A stretch of DNA of 64,000 bases from QHXQ01 sp045807745 (GTDB taxonomy: Bacteria > Acidobacteriota > Blastocatellia > Pyrinomonadales > Pyrinomonadaceae): assembly GCA_045807745.1 (NCBI GenBank), contig JBJMGT010000008.1, positions 62,001-126,000 of the forward strand, given 5' to 3'. Below the pieces are notes generated by a model that was not told where the DNA came from, searched no databases, and was given only the letters and a program-made list of their open reading frames with translations. A program made the position numbers and the translations under genes. How positions within the stretch are numbered: the first letter of the stretch is position 1; each line of letters begins with the position of its first letter. Below, one piece after another: positions 43,013-53,651 of this stretch.

Positions 43013-44358
43013 GTAGCCCTCCGTGCGGCCGTTACATTGTCGTCTTTATCTTCCATGCCTGTTTTCTCGCCCGCGCGGCGCAGGCGCAGACGACCGATCT
43101 TGCGCTCGTCGGCTTCGAGCACTTCCACGTCGAGACCGTGCACGTGCAAGCGCGTGCCGGCGCGCGGGACGTGCCCAAGTTCGTTGACGACGAGACCGGC
43201 GATGGTCGTCACGTCGTCGTCCTCGATCTCGAAATCGAACAGCCGCTCGATCTTGTCCACTTCAGTCGAGCCGAGTACTTCATAATAGCCGCCGTCGCCT
43301 TCGACGATCTCGACCACCTCGTCTTGGCCCGTGTCCTCGTCCTCGATCTCGCCGACGATCTCTTCGAGTATGTCTTCGACCGTCACGAGGCCCGCCACGC
43401 CGCCGTACTCGTCGATCACCATCGCGAGTTGCACGTGCGATTTTTGCATCTCCTCAAGCAACTCATCGACCTGCTTCGTCGTGGGCACGAAATAAGCGGG
43501 GCGCAGCAGCGCCTTGATCTCCTCGCGCTCGCGCCCATCGCACCAGCATTGCAGCAGGTCGCGCACGTAGATGATGCCTTCGATGTTGTCGATCTGCTCG
43601 CGATAGACGGGCAGCCGCGAATACTTCGATTCGACCACGAGGTCGCGCGCCTCTTGCACCGTCGCCGTGTGCGGGAGCGCGATGATCTCCGTGCGCGGCG
43701 TCATCACCTCGTTGACGCGCGTGTCGCCGAACTCGATGATCGAATGGATCAGCTCGCCCTCTTCTTCTTCGATGATGCCCTCATCCTCGGCCACGTCGAT
43801 GAGCGCCTGTATGTCCTCGTTGCTCGTCTCCTCATCCTCTTCCGGCGTGCCGCTCTCCGTCTGCTGCTCCGCGACGCGACGCGGGCGGTCAAACGACTTG
43901 TGCCACGTAAACGCGAGCAGCGACAGCGGGCGATAGACCGGGCGCAGCAAAGGCAGCAAACGCCTGAGCGTGCCCTCCGGGCTACGCGACGCGATGAGCC
44001 GCGGAATCAATTGCCGGAACAGCCCCGCGACGGCGAGACCCGCGACGGCCGCCATGACGAGGAAGCGCGCGTGCGAGAACCAGCCGTGCGCCCAGAGCCA
44101 TTCGTAAGTGAGCGAGGTGATGAGGACGGAGATGGCGACCAACAGGATTTGGATCGCAACGGTCAACGTAAAGCGAAAACGCGAGCGGTTCTCTAAAATC
44201 TCGCCGAGAAACGTGGTCGCTACGGTCGGACGCTCTTCCCCCTCCGCGATCATGCGCCGCAACCCCACATCGCTCAACTCGGCGAACGCCATGTCAATCA
44301 TCGCCATAAACGTCAGCGCGACGAGCAACAGAAACGTGATGCCGATTTCTATCTGCAT
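43009..44358 (-). CDS. CorC/HlyC-type CBS-domain membrane protein
   Basis: 449 residues. N-terminal CNNM-type membrane region of about 150 residues (ITFLLLVALTFMAMIDMAFA first). A CBS pair follows (VNEVMTPRTEIIALPHTATV, YSRLPVYREQIDNIEGIIYV, then MVIDEYGGVAGLVTVEDILE). A C-terminal CorC_HlyC domain ends the protein. The family is linked to Mg/Co transport and is often encoded next to ybeY and phoH, as here. Downstream in the ybeY unit, from which a heptamer repeat separates it. Confidence 0.9.
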   Translation of the reverse strand: MQIEIGITFLLLVALTFMAMIDMAFAELSDVGLRRMIAEGEERPTVATTFLGEILENRSRFRFTLTVAIQILLVAISVLITSLTYEWLWAHGWFSHARFLVMAAVAGLAVAGLFRQLIPRLIASRSPEGTLRRLLPLLRPVYRPLSLLAFTWHKSFDRPRRVAEQQTESGTPEEDEETSNEDIQALIDVAEDEGIIEEEEGELIHSIIEFGDTRVNEVMTPRTEIIALPHTATVQEARDLVVESKYSRLPVYREQIDNIEGIIYVRDLLQCWCDGREREEIKALLRPAYFVPTTKQVDELLEEMQKSHVQLAMVIDEYGGVAGLVTVEDILEEIVGEIEDEDTGQDEVVEIVEGDGGYYEVLGSTEVDKIERLFDFEIEDDDVTTIAGLVVNELGHVPRAGTRLHVHGLDVEVLEADERKIGRLRLRRAGEKTGMEDKDDNVTAARRAT

Positions 44359-44364
44359 AAGAAA

Positions 44365-44439
44365 CGTTAATCGTGAATCGTCAATCGTGAATAGAGAAAG
44401 TCTGTTCCTTCTATTCCCGATTTATGATTGACTATTCAC
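44365..44439. repeat. Inverted pair of CGTGAAT heptamer repeats
   Basis: Left arm 44365-44394 (CGTTAAT, CGTGAAT, CGTCAAT, CGTGAAT) and right arm 44411-44439 with complementary ATTCACG-like units. It fills nearly all of the gap between ybeY and the CorC-type gene. Confidence 0.85.
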
Positions 44440-44445
44440 CAGCCA

Positions 44446-44874
44446 TTATATTCCAAGACGCCGCCGCAGGCGCAGTTCAAGCGCGCTCATCTCGCCGTCA
44501 TCCGTCTCATGATCATACCCGCACAGGTGGAGCAAGCCATGTAGAATCAACTGCGCAATCTCTTCATCCAACGTCAACCCATGCTCCGCCGCCTGCCGCG
44601 CCGCCCGCTCCACCGAGATCACCACATCCCCCAACGTCGCGCCCGCCCGCCGCTCAAACTCATCCTGCCCCGCCGGAAACGACAACACATCCGTCGTTCC
44701 ACGCTTGCCGCGCCAACGCCGGTTGAGTTCGCGCATTGCACGGTCTGAGACAAACGCGACGGTCACGCCCGCGCCATTAGCAGGTATAACTTTCAGAGCC
44801 TTCGCGGCAAACGTCTGCCAACGCTCGCAATCCACCAGCAGCTTGCGCTTGCGGTTAATAACTTCAATCATCAT
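44446..44874 (-). CDS. ybeY: Endoribonuclease YbeY (rRNA maturation factor)
   Basis: 142 residues. The zinc motif HGLLHLCGYDHETD (H-x3-H-x5-H) is exact, with the upstream RGKRGTTDVLSFP block. YbeY matures 16S rRNA 3' ends and takes part in ribosome quality control. In most bacteria it directly follows phoH; here a NACHT gene lies between, ending nine bases before the ybeY start. Confidence 0.95.
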   Translation of the reverse strand: MMIEVINRKRKLLVDCERWQTFAAKALKVIPANGAGVTVAFVSDRAMRELNRRWRGKRGTTDVLSFPAGQDEFERRAGATLGDVVISVERAARQAAEHGLTLDEEIAQLILHGLLHLCGYDHETDDGEMSALELRLRRRLGI

Positions 44875-44879
44875 CCGCC

Positions 44880-44906
44880 TTAATTATTTTGCTTTAATTA
44901 TTTTGC
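44880..44906. repeat. 13-bp direct repeat at NACHT 3' end
   Basis: TTAATTATTTTGC occurs at 44880-44892 and again at 44894-44906, offset by 14 bases, covering the last codons and stop of the NACHT gene. Very AT-rich compared with the flanks. Possible slippage or insertion scar. Confidence 0.6.
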
Positions 44907-46935
44907 CTCTAATAACTTGAGCAGGAGGCGAATACAGACTGTTCAGCATTGCCTTCTTTTCATCGGGCGGCATAAAAGCCAACTCAAGACAATCTTTCAG
45001 CAAGCGCGTGGCGCTGAGATAATCGGTCAACCGAGCTGTTTGTGTTTCTGTTAAATTCCACTCATGCCCAATATCCCTATGCTTTATCATCAAGGCTCGC
45101 AGTTTATCTGAAAACCCCTGCGACCTCGCTACAGCGGCCTTGTCAGTTGGTATCAAGAGGGTAGTTAATTCTTTTGCAAAATCATTTAATCCTAAATCGC
45201 GGGCGCGGGCACAGGCGCGGTCAAAGTCAATGGTACTACCGTAGTAATTGACAACGGCGAGGTCAAGGTCGAGGGCGAAATCAGGGATAAAGTCCGGGGC
45301 GAAGACAGGCTCAAGAATAGGTTCGAGGCCGCTCCCCCCGCTTTCATAGTAAAGTTCGATAAACAGGTAACTTGGTCGCGTTAACCAAGCTTCAGCTTGA
45401 ACCGAAGCCGATTTTTTATTTACCCATGCCAACAAGGCACGCAGCTTTTTATCGCTTCCAAGAAACTCATCAACATTGCGCCGGAAGTTCATCATAAATC
45501 GGCTGGCATCTGGCAATAGGCTTGTTGTCAGCAAGAACACTTCACGCCAACGTCTATCCGCGCAATGCTCCCTAACCAGATTCGTTAATGTACTCTTTGC
45601 TGCATTATCAACAATGTACTTTGCCGTAAAATACTCCTGGAAAGTAAGGTGCGAAAAGGAATAGACCTTGTGGGCGCGCTCGACGAAGATGCCATGTTGG
45701 GCTTCAATCGCTTTGAGGATCGCTTCTCCATCGGTCGCTTCGTTCGTATCGTGCGGCGGGACGTTCTTGACGTAATCAGTGATGTATCTTTCCAGTTCTG
45801 CCTGCGGGATGAAGTATTCGTTCTTTTCAAACGTCTCCGCTGCGATGCGCGCCAGCATGTTCTCTTTATGACCCAGCGACAGCTTGCGATAAACTTCGTC
45901 GCGCTTAATCCGGCGCGACGAGTCCCATTTCTTTAACAATGCGTCCAATGCTTCTTCATAAATCTCGACTCGTCGCTGCGGAAAGGTCAGCGTCTCGTTG
46001 AAAGCCAGACATAACAACGTCAGTAGTAACGGCGTGCGTGCTAGATCGCGGAGCCCCTTGTTATCGTCTCTCGCAAACTCTGCCAAGAAATTCTTGCAGG
46101 TCTCTTCGTCCTTCTCTCCTTCCTGATTACGAAACCAGTTGCCGACGAACTTCTCGATCTGCCCCTTTGTGAAGTCGGCGACTTCTACATAAGTGAAAGG
46201 CTTGAAGGAATAGTCGCTCGCGGCGAGGCGGCATGTGATAAGGCATTGCGTCCGGTCGTACTTCTCGACGAAGTTGTTCATCACGCGCGTCTGCTTGTCG
46301 CGCTGCCCGCTCTCTTGATTGACTTCATCAAGGCCGTCGAACAGCACAATCGCGTTGCCCGATTTCAATAATTCTTCAACGAACGGCTGTGCGGCGGGAA
46401 AGTCGCAGATGTCGAAACGCTCCGCGATGAAGGGCATCAACTCCGCACCGGAGTCGGCCCACTGTTTGAGCGAGATGAAGACGGGGACTTTATCAATCAA
46501 TTGCTCGGCGGCTTTGAGCGCGATGTATTTGAGGAAGGTCGTCTTGCCCGCGCCGGGCTTGCCCAAGATAAAGAGGTTGCCCTTTTCCTTGACCAATCTC
46601 AGGCCGTTGATGCGTTCCGCGTTTGGCGGCGGCGCGTCCGGGTCTGCGGACAACTGTTTCAAGCGTTCAATGTCGAACCGACCAAAGGCAGTAGGCTTAT
46701 CCAGCATGTAAGCCTCCGTGAAGATGTCGTCGAGCGGCACAGGTTCGGCCATGCCCATGATCTGCATCGTGCCGTACAGCCTAATGATTTTCCCACAATA
46801 AGCTTTGGCGGCTGTTTCCCATTTGCCCTCATCCCATTTTTCCTTGCCGGCATCGAAGAGCTTACCGACAAGGCTCTTTCCGTAATTGCTCCAGAGCCAT
46901 GCGCCTGCAAGTGGAAGCATCGTTTCGATTGGCAT
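44884..46935 (-). CDS. NACHT-domain STAND NTPase (bNACHT-like)
   Basis: 683 residues. Walker A is GKPGAGKTT (residues 125-133) and Walker B is VLFDGLDEV (197-205), with the tandem acidic residues of NACHT. CLITCRLAASDY and the FSHLTFQEYFTAKYI winged-helix block follow. The last 60 residues (LTDYLSATRLLKDCLELAFM) resemble the short C-terminal helical domain of bacterial NACHT immune proteins. The N-terminal 100 residues are helical and unassigned, with no recognisable effector. Its ATG follows the phoH stop after one base (TGATATG), so it is translated with phoH. Base composition is AT-richer than either neighbour, suggesting acquisition. Confidence 0.85.
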   Translation of the reverse strand: MPIETMLPLAGAWLWSNYGKSLVGKLFDAGKEKWDEGKWETAAKAYCGKIIRLYGTMQIMGMAEPVPLDDIFTEAYMLDKPTAFGRFDIERLKQLSADPDAPPPNAERINGLRLVKEKGNLFILGKPGAGKTTFLKYIALKAAEQLIDKVPVFISLKQWADSGAELMPFIAERFDICDFPAAQPFVEELLKSGNAIVLFDGLDEVNQESGQRDKQTRVMNNFVEKYDRTQCLITCRLAASDYSFKPFTYVEVADFTKGQIEKFVGNWFRNQEGEKDEETCKNFLAEFARDDNKGLRDLARTPLLLTLLCLAFNETLTFPQRRVEIYEEALDALLKKWDSSRRIKRDEVYRKLSLGHKENMLARIAAETFEKNEYFIPQAELERYITDYVKNVPPHDTNEATDGEAILKAIEAQHGIFVERAHKVYSFSHLTFQEYFTAKYIVDNAAKSTLTNLVREHCADRRWREVFLLTTSLLPDASRFMMNFRRNVDEFLGSDKKLRALLAWVNKKSASVQAEAWLTRPSYLFIELYYESGGSGLEPILEPVFAPDFIPDFALDLDLAVVNYYGSTIDFDRACARARDLGLNDFAKELTTLLIPTDKAAVARSQGFSDKLRALMIKHRDIGHEWNLTETQTARLTDYLSATRLLKDCLELAFMPPDEKKAMLNSLYSPPAQVIRGKIIKAK

Positions 46936-46936
46936 A

Positions 46937-48973
<2,037 letters not shown>

Positions 48974-49068
48974 CGGCAGGCTATTACTCCTTGTCGCGGG
49001 GCAGGTTGCGGGTCACTGGGCGCGGGGCTTCGCCGGTGAGAATTGTCATTGCTCATGGGTCAGGCAAA

Positions 49069-49097
49069 ACGCTACTACACGTCGTGGCCTGTGTCAA
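49069..49097 (-). promoter_or_regulatory. Candidate promoter for the phoH operon
   Basis: On the minus strand TTGACA (49092-49097) is followed after 17 bases by TAGCGT (49069-49074). Perfect -35, weak -10. It would start transcription about 90 bases before phoH. Confidence 0.45.
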
Positions 49098-49172
49098 CGA
49101 AGAGGTGTAAAGTTGAACTGACAAACACCGGGTTAACGTTTAAGCGCGCTACGCTGACCGCCAGCCCCCGCC

Positions 49173-49201
49173 TTGACACTCGCGTATGTGCCCCCTATAC
49201 T
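49173..49201 (+). promoter_or_regulatory. Promoter of rpsT
   Basis: TTGACA at 49173-49178 and TATACT at 49196-49201 with an ideal 17-base spacer. It lies 91 bases before the rpsT start, as expected for a highly expressed ribosomal protein gene. Confidence 0.8.
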
Positions 49202-49292
49202 TTGCCCTTTGCGTGACCGCCGATTTTGTTGTCTATGGCGGCGGCGCGCCGAAATGATGGACGTTAAAGATAGCTTTTGACGGAGACAGGTA

Positions 49293-49565
49293 ATGCCGAA
49301 TCATAAATCAGCCGAGAAGCGCATGCGCCAGAACGAGAACCGGCGCGACATTAACCGCAGCAATCGCACACGGATGCGCTCGCAGATCAAGAAGCTGCGC
49401 GCGACGCTCGCGGGCGGCGACGCTGGCACGCTGCAAGAGATGTTGGCGCAGACTGTGTCGGTCATAGACAAGTCCGTGCAGAAGGGCGTGTTGCACAAGA
49501 ACGCCGCCGCGCGCTACAAGTCGCGGCTGACGGCCCGCGTCAATCAGGCGGGCACGGCGAAGTAA
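49293..49565 (+). CDS. rpsT: 30S ribosomal protein S20
   Basis: 90 residues, Arg/Lys-rich. MPNHKSAEKRMRQNENRRDI and LHKNAAARYKSRLTARVN are the standard S20 N- and C-terminal helices that pack on 16S rRNA. Flanked by a near-consensus promoter upstream and a strong intrinsic terminator downstream, so it is transcribed alone. Length normal for the family. Confidence 0.97.
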   Translation: MPNHKSAEKRMRQNENRRDINRSNRTRMRSQIKKLRATLAGGDAGTLQEMLAQTVSVIDKSVQKGVLHKNAAARYKSRLTARVNQAGTAK

Positions 49566-49589
49566 CCAAGCGGACAGATAACTTTTCAG

Positions 49590-49635
49590 GTAGTGGGGCG
49601 GATCGCGTTAATGCGATCCGCCCCACTACTTTTTT
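49590..49635 (+). terminator. Intrinsic terminator of rpsT
   Basis: Perfect 17-bp arms 49590-49606 and 49613-49629 with a 6-base loop, followed by TTTTTT at 49630-49635. Confidence 0.93.
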
Positions 49636-49701
49636 GCTTGCAACCTGCCGGCCGACGCGCGAGACTCGGCGGGCCGCCAGCGCGTATAAGGAGAGACGGA
49701 G

Positions 49702-50145
49702 ATGTCGCACAACCCGATAGCCCCGATGCATTATCGTGACCGTGCCGCGCTTGAAGCCGTCGTGCGCGGCTTTGAAACTTGCACCATCGCGCCGGCGGAT
49801 TTTAGTCATGGCTTGCATTTGACGGTCGCGCTCTGGTACGTCGCGCACGCGCCGCTGGCGGAAGCGATCACACAGATGCGGCGCAACCTACAACGCTTCA
49901 TCGCGCATCACGGCGTCGATCCGCAGAAGTACAACGAGACAATCACGCTGTTCTGGCTCAAGTTCGTGCGCCACTTTCTCGACCACGCGGGCGCAGACCG
50001 GCCGCTGCCCGAAGTGGCTAACGAACTGCTCGCGCGCTGTGGGAACTCGCAACTGTTGTTCGCACATTATAGCCGTGAACTTGTGCTGACAAATGCAGCA
50101 CAGACGGATTGGGTTGAGCCTGATTTGCGACCGTTGGAATTCTAA
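49702..50145 (+). CDS. Conserved-looking hypothetical protein
   Basis: 147 residues; AAGGAG precedes the ATG. No family recognised. The protein is helical, with His/Trp/Tyr-rich patches: FSHGLHLTVALWYVAH, MRRNLQRFIAHHGVDP, KYNETITLFWLKFVRHFL. The regular placement of His and aromatic residues suggests a small metal- or ligand-binding helical bundle, but no motif confirms it. Convergent with holA, ten bases away. Confidence 0.6.
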   Translation: MSHNPIAPMHYRDRAALEAVVRGFETCTIAPADFSHGLHLTVALWYVAHAPLAEAITQMRRNLQRFIAHHGVDPQKYNETITLFWLKFVRHFLDHAGADRPLPEVANELLARCGNSQLLFAHYSRELVLTNAAQTDWVEPDLRPLEF

Positions 50146-50154
50146 ATCGAGAGG

Positions 50155-51171
50155 CTAATCTGCCAATTCGCAGACGAGCATTTCAAGTTGGAGTTGCGAG
50201 CCTTTGCTGCCGCCCCCGCCGAGCGAGGTTTTAATGGCCAGATCAGCGGCGGCGATGCGCGCGAGGCGTTGGGCGAGGTCGAAGGTGTCGGTGCGGCGGG
50301 CGGTGGCGAGGAAATCTTCGCGCTTGCTGTAGGGCATGTTGACGAGGCGGAAGACCTCTTCTTTCGGCCGGCTCTGCGCCATCAGTTCTTTGGCGAGCGC
50401 GAGCCGGTGATAGTTGCTGGCGATGAGACCGATGAGCATGACCGGCTCCGCGCCGTCGTCTAAGAGTCGTCGCAAGGTCGAGAGCGCGCGGCGGCGATCA
50501 CGCGCGATCAGATGATCGGTCAACTCGAAGTTCGACAACTCGCGCGAGCGCCCCACGAGCGCGTCCACCATCTCCATCGTGATGTAGCCGGCGGGCAGCG
50601 CGGCGGTCGCTAGTTTGTCCAACTCGTTTGCCAGCCGGCGCACGCTGGGGCCGACCAAGGCGATAATCTGCCGCAGCGTCCGCTCGTCGCTTTCGGCCTT
50701 TAAACGCTTCAAGTGATCGCGCGCCCACACCGCCAACTCGTTGTCTGTGAGCGCAGCGAACTCGACGCTCGCGCACGCGTCCAAGAGCGTCTTTGACAGC
50801 TTGCGCCGCTTGTCCAGATCATCCGCAACGAAGATGACGACGGAGGTCTCGACTGGGCGCGCGAGATAGCGCAAGAGCGCGCCCTCGTCTGCCTCTTTCA
50901 ACCGCGCGAAATCCGTGATGCGCACGACGCGTTGCGCCGACATCATCGGCAGTTGCTCGGCGGCGGCGAGTGCTTGCTGCACATCCACCTGCGCGAGACT
51001 GAAGCTGGCTTCGTTGAACTCGCGCAGAGGCGCGTCCTTCAGTGCCGCCTCCGTGATGGCGCGCGCCGCCTGTTCGCGCAAATATTCTTCCGCGCCGTGG
51101 AGCAGATAGAGCGGCGCAAGCTGGTGCTGTTTCAGTTGCCGCTTTAGCTCTTCGCGCGTGAGGGTGCTCAT
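50155..51171 (-). CDS. holA: DNA polymerase III delta subunit (clamp loader)
   Basis: 338 residues. HolA features: LAPLYLLHGAEEYLREQAAR at the start of the AAA-like domain, VVIFVADDLDKRRKLSKTLL, GPSVRRLANELDKLAT and the C-terminal helical collar. Delta opens the beta clamp within the clamp loader and lacks a functional P-loop, as here. Its ATG overlaps the lptE stop (ATGA). The lptE-holA order is common in bacteria. Confidence 0.92.
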   Translation of the reverse strand: MSTLTREELKRQLKQHQLAPLYLLHGAEEYLREQAARAITEAALKDAPLREFNEASFSLAQVDVQQALAAAEQLPMMSAQRVVRITDFARLKEADEGALLRYLARPVETSVVIFVADDLDKRRKLSKTLLDACASVEFAALTDNELAVWARDHLKRLKAESDERTLRQIIALVGPSVRRLANELDKLATAALPAGYITMEMVDALVGRSRELSNFELTDHLIARDRRRALSTLRRLLDDGAEPVMLIGLIASNYHRLALAKELMAQSRPKEEVFRLVNMPYSKREDFLATARRTDTFDLAQRLARIAAADLAIKTSLGGGGSKGSQLQLEMLVCELAD

Positions 51172-51722
51172 TTGGTCTGATTGACGCCGAAGCCGTTGAC
51201 GAGCGTGGAGACGAGACTCTCGGCGAAGCTGCGCGCGAGGCGTTGCACGGCCGGGTCTTCCTCGTTGAAGAAGGTGCGCGGGTCGTTGGCGAATTCATAC
51301 TCGCCGCGATAGACGTAGTTCTGATTGTCGTAGAGCACGCGGTTCTGCACCTGATCGCGCACCGTGACCGCACCCACAATCGTTACCTCGAAGACGCGCG
51401 AACGCCCGCGCTCGTCCAAGAGCACGCCGGAGAAAGAGAAGCTTTTGATGACGCCGTCCACCACCGCGTCCGCGCCCTGCCGGTCGCTCTGCACGCGCAA
51501 GCCGCGCCCACGCCGTATGATCTCGTTCGAGACGGCCTCGGTAAATCGCGTCTCGATCTTGTAGCGCAGTGCTTGATTCTCAAACGCCGGCACGGCGACC
51601 GTGTGGATGTACTCCGGCAGTCCACTATGCGTCACGGGCTTGTAGCATTCGGTAAAGCCCGACGAGCAGGCGAGCATTATTGCGAGGGCTGTTGCGCGCC
51701 AGATATTGCGACCAATCTTCAT
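51168..51722 (-). CDS. lptE: LptE-family LPS-assembly lipoprotein
   Basis: 184 residues with an N-terminal membrane/signal segment (WRATALAIMLACSSG). A Cys after MLA may be a lipidation site, though the lipobox is imperfect. The body matches LptE: HTVAVPAFENQALRYKIETR, FTEAVSNEIIRRGRGLRV and ADAVVDGVIKSFSFSG. LptE plugs the LptD barrel during LPS insertion, so its presence implies an LPS-bearing outer membrane. Translationally coupled to holA. Confidence 0.88.
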   Translation of the reverse strand: MKIGRNIWRATALAIMLACSSGFTECYKPVTHSGLPEYIHTVAVPAFENQALRYKIETRFTEAVSNEIIRRGRGLRVQSDRQGADAVVDGVIKSFSFSGVLLDERGRSRVFEVTIVGAVTVRDQVQNRVLYDNQNYVYRGEYEFANDPRTFFNEEDPAVQRLARSFAESLVSTLVNGFGVNQTK

Positions 51723-51816
51723 GCTTCGCTCAAACCTCGTCCGACAGTTTGACTATTGATAGGCTGCGGCACGATACGACCTCAAGAATCTGCATGTCAA
51801 ACGACCCGTCGAGTCT

Positions 51817-52680
51817 TCATGACGAACCCAACGCCCGTTTGATCGCGTCCGCCACGCGCGTAGTCTCGACGGCGGCCCGCACATCGTGGACGCGGACGAT
51901 GCTCGCGCCCTTCAGGACGACGGCCGTGACGCTCGCCATCGTCCCATGCAGGCGTTCATCCGCCGGCGCGTCGGCGAGCAAGCGCCCGATGAAGGACTTG
52001 CGCGACGTGCCGACGAGCCACGGCAGATCAGGAAACTCACGCACGAGTTGATCGAAGCGCGCGATCAACTCGACGTTCTGCGCGGCCGTCTTACCAAAGC
52101 CGATGCCGGGGTCGAGCACGATTGCCGCGCGCGCCACGCCGCGCCGCTCGGCCATCGTGAGACTGCGGCGCAGGCTCGCGGTCACGTCCGCGAAAATATC
52201 GGGCACGGGCGGCAACCGCTGCATCGTCGCGGGCGTGCCACGCGAGTGCATCAGGACAAGCCCCGCATCCGCGCGCGCCGCTTCGTCCGCGATGTGAAAG
52301 TCGAAACGTAAAGCGGAGATGTCGTTGACAATCTCAGCGCCCGCGCGCAACGCTTCATGCGCGACTTCGGATTTGGTTGTATCAATCGAGATGATCGCGT
52401 TCGGCAGTTTGATTAACCGTTCGATGATGGGCAGGACGCGGCGCAACTCTTCCTCAACAGAGACGGGTTCGCTGCCCGGTCGCGTCGATTCACCGCCGAT
52501 GTCGATGATGTCCGCGCCCTCCGCGAGCATTCGTTCGCCCTGCTCGATGGCGTGCTTCGGCGCGAAGTATCGCCCGCCGTCGCTGAAGCTATCGGGCGTC
52601 ACGTTCAACACGCCCATGACGAGCGTGCGCGCGCCAAGCGGGAGCGTGCGCCGTGCGATTTTCCAGCCGCGTGTCTCCAT
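51817..52680 (-). CDS. folP: Dihydropteroate synthase
   Basis: 287 residues. DHPS signatures are present in order: MGVLNVTPDSFSDGG, ADIIDIGGESTRPGSEPVS, IISIDTTKSEVAHEALRAGA with EIVNDISAL, LMHSRGTPATMQ, VLDPGIGFGKTAAQN and GTSRKSFIG. Condenses p-aminobenzoate with the dihydropterin pyrophosphate in folate synthesis. Lies in the tilS-hpt-ftsH...folP order seen in many bacteria, with two extra genes between ftsH and folP. Confidence 0.96.
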   Translation of the reverse strand: METRGWKIARRTLPLGARTLVMGVLNVTPDSFSDGGRYFAPKHAIEQGERMLAEGADIIDIGGESTRPGSEPVSVEEELRRVLPIIERLIKLPNAIISIDTTKSEVAHEALRAGAEIVNDISALRFDFHIADEAARADAGLVLMHSRGTPATMQRLPPVPDIFADVTASLRRSLTMAERRGVARAAIVLDPGIGFGKTAAQNVELIARFDQLVREFPDLPWLVGTSRKSFIGRLLADAPADERLHGTMASVTAVVLKGASIVRVHDVRAAVETTRVADAIKRALGSS

Positions 52681-52711
52681 TGTTCGTCGCTATCTGTCTT
52701 CTCGCGCGCAG

Positions 52712-53479
52712 TCAAGGCTGCTGAAAGAGCAGGCTCATACAGGTCAGCCCGCCCTCGGCCTTAGCGAACTCCGACACGTCAACCGCGCGCACGTCGTAGC
52801 CGCGCCTTGCGAGCATGTCCGCTGTGCGCGGAAAGGCCGCACCCACGCAAACCGTCGCGCCCACGCGCAGAGTGTTCGCTGCCCACGGCTCGTCGCCGTC
52901 CACGCCGACGACTTCATAATTGCGAAAGACGCTTGCATTAATCCAGTCTGGATTCGCCAGTATCGTCTCGTCGCCAATGGCCGTGCAGCCCGACTTCAGA
53001 TGCAGGCAGCCGCGCAATGCGACCGTGTATACCTCGTAGCCGTGCGGTGTAATCAGTGCGCTGAGCGCCGCCACGCCCGCAAGGTTCGTGCGTGGCGACA
53101 GACCGACGTAAATCTTGCGCCCGACGCGCAGCACGTCGCCGCCCTCGATAGTCGCGGGCGGCTCAATCTGCGCGACGGGGCGCAGACGCGCGATCTCAGG
53201 CGCGTTGGCTTGCAACTCCGGTTGCCTTGATGCGACGCCCGGCGACGTGAGCACGGCCAACTCGTCCAACACGATGGCCGTGTCTTCGACGAAGACGCTG
53301 TCCGGCAACTCGTCAAGCGCTGGGAGCGTGACCACCCGCGCGCCGCAGTCTGCGAGCGCCCGCCGATAACCGCGATGCTGTTCGGCGGCGCGCACGGCAT
53401 CAACCTGCTGCCGACCGAGGTACGTTAGCTCACACGCGCTCATGTCGCGCGCAGGCTCTCTCGTCAGAGCAACGATCAT
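52712..53479 (-). CDS. Dimethylarginine-dimethylaminohydrolase/arginine-deiminase-like enzyme
   Basis: 255 residues. The guanidino-group-modifying fold shows the acidic pair in LPDSVFVEDTAIV, IEGGDVLRVGRKIYVGLS, the catalytic His in LRGCLHLKSGCTAIGD and the catalytic Cys in EGGLTCMSLLF at the C-terminus. It should hydrolyse methylated arginine or a similar guanidine to citrulline plus an amine. Only 31 bases before folP, so probably in the same transcript. Confidence 0.88.
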   Translation of the reverse strand: MIVALTREPARDMSACELTYLGRQQVDAVRAAEQHRGYRRALADCGARVVTLPALDELPDSVFVEDTAIVLDELAVLTSPGVASRQPELQANAPEIARLRPVAQIEPPATIEGGDVLRVGRKIYVGLSPRTNLAGVAALSALITPHGYEVYTVALRGCLHLKSGCTAIGDETILANPDWINASVFRNYEVVGVDGDEPWAANTLRVGATVCVGAAFPRTADMLARRGYDVRAVDVSEFAKAEGGLTCMSLLFQQP

Positions 53480-53504
53480 GCGAGTTTCTTAGCAGAAAAA
53501 CAGG

Positions 53505-53542
53505 AAAGGCGAAAGCGAAGCTGCTCCTTCGCGCTCGCCTTT
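53505..53542 (-). terminator. Hairpin after caspase-like gene
   Basis: Arms 53505-53520 and 53527-53542 pair over 16 bp with two mismatches. On the minus strand the hairpin is followed by TTTCCTGTTTTT. It would separate the caspase-like gene from the DDAH-like gene. Confidence 0.6.
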
Positions 53543-53651
53543 TATTCTTCGCCTTCGCGGGCTAGTCAAGAGCGCAAAGGCTATGTCTGCTCGACCGCGA
53601 TGACACGTAAGCCGCCGATGAGAGTGGATGCTGCCAGACAACTCGCTGTGT

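Larger units (their letters stand above)
48974..49292. other. Divergent regulatory gap between phoH and rpsT
   Basis: 319 bases with promoters facing both ways (see separate entries) and no gene. The rpsT leader of about 85 bases contains GC-rich sequence that may fold (GGCGGCGGCGCGCCG). No other feature recognised. Confidence 0.5.
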
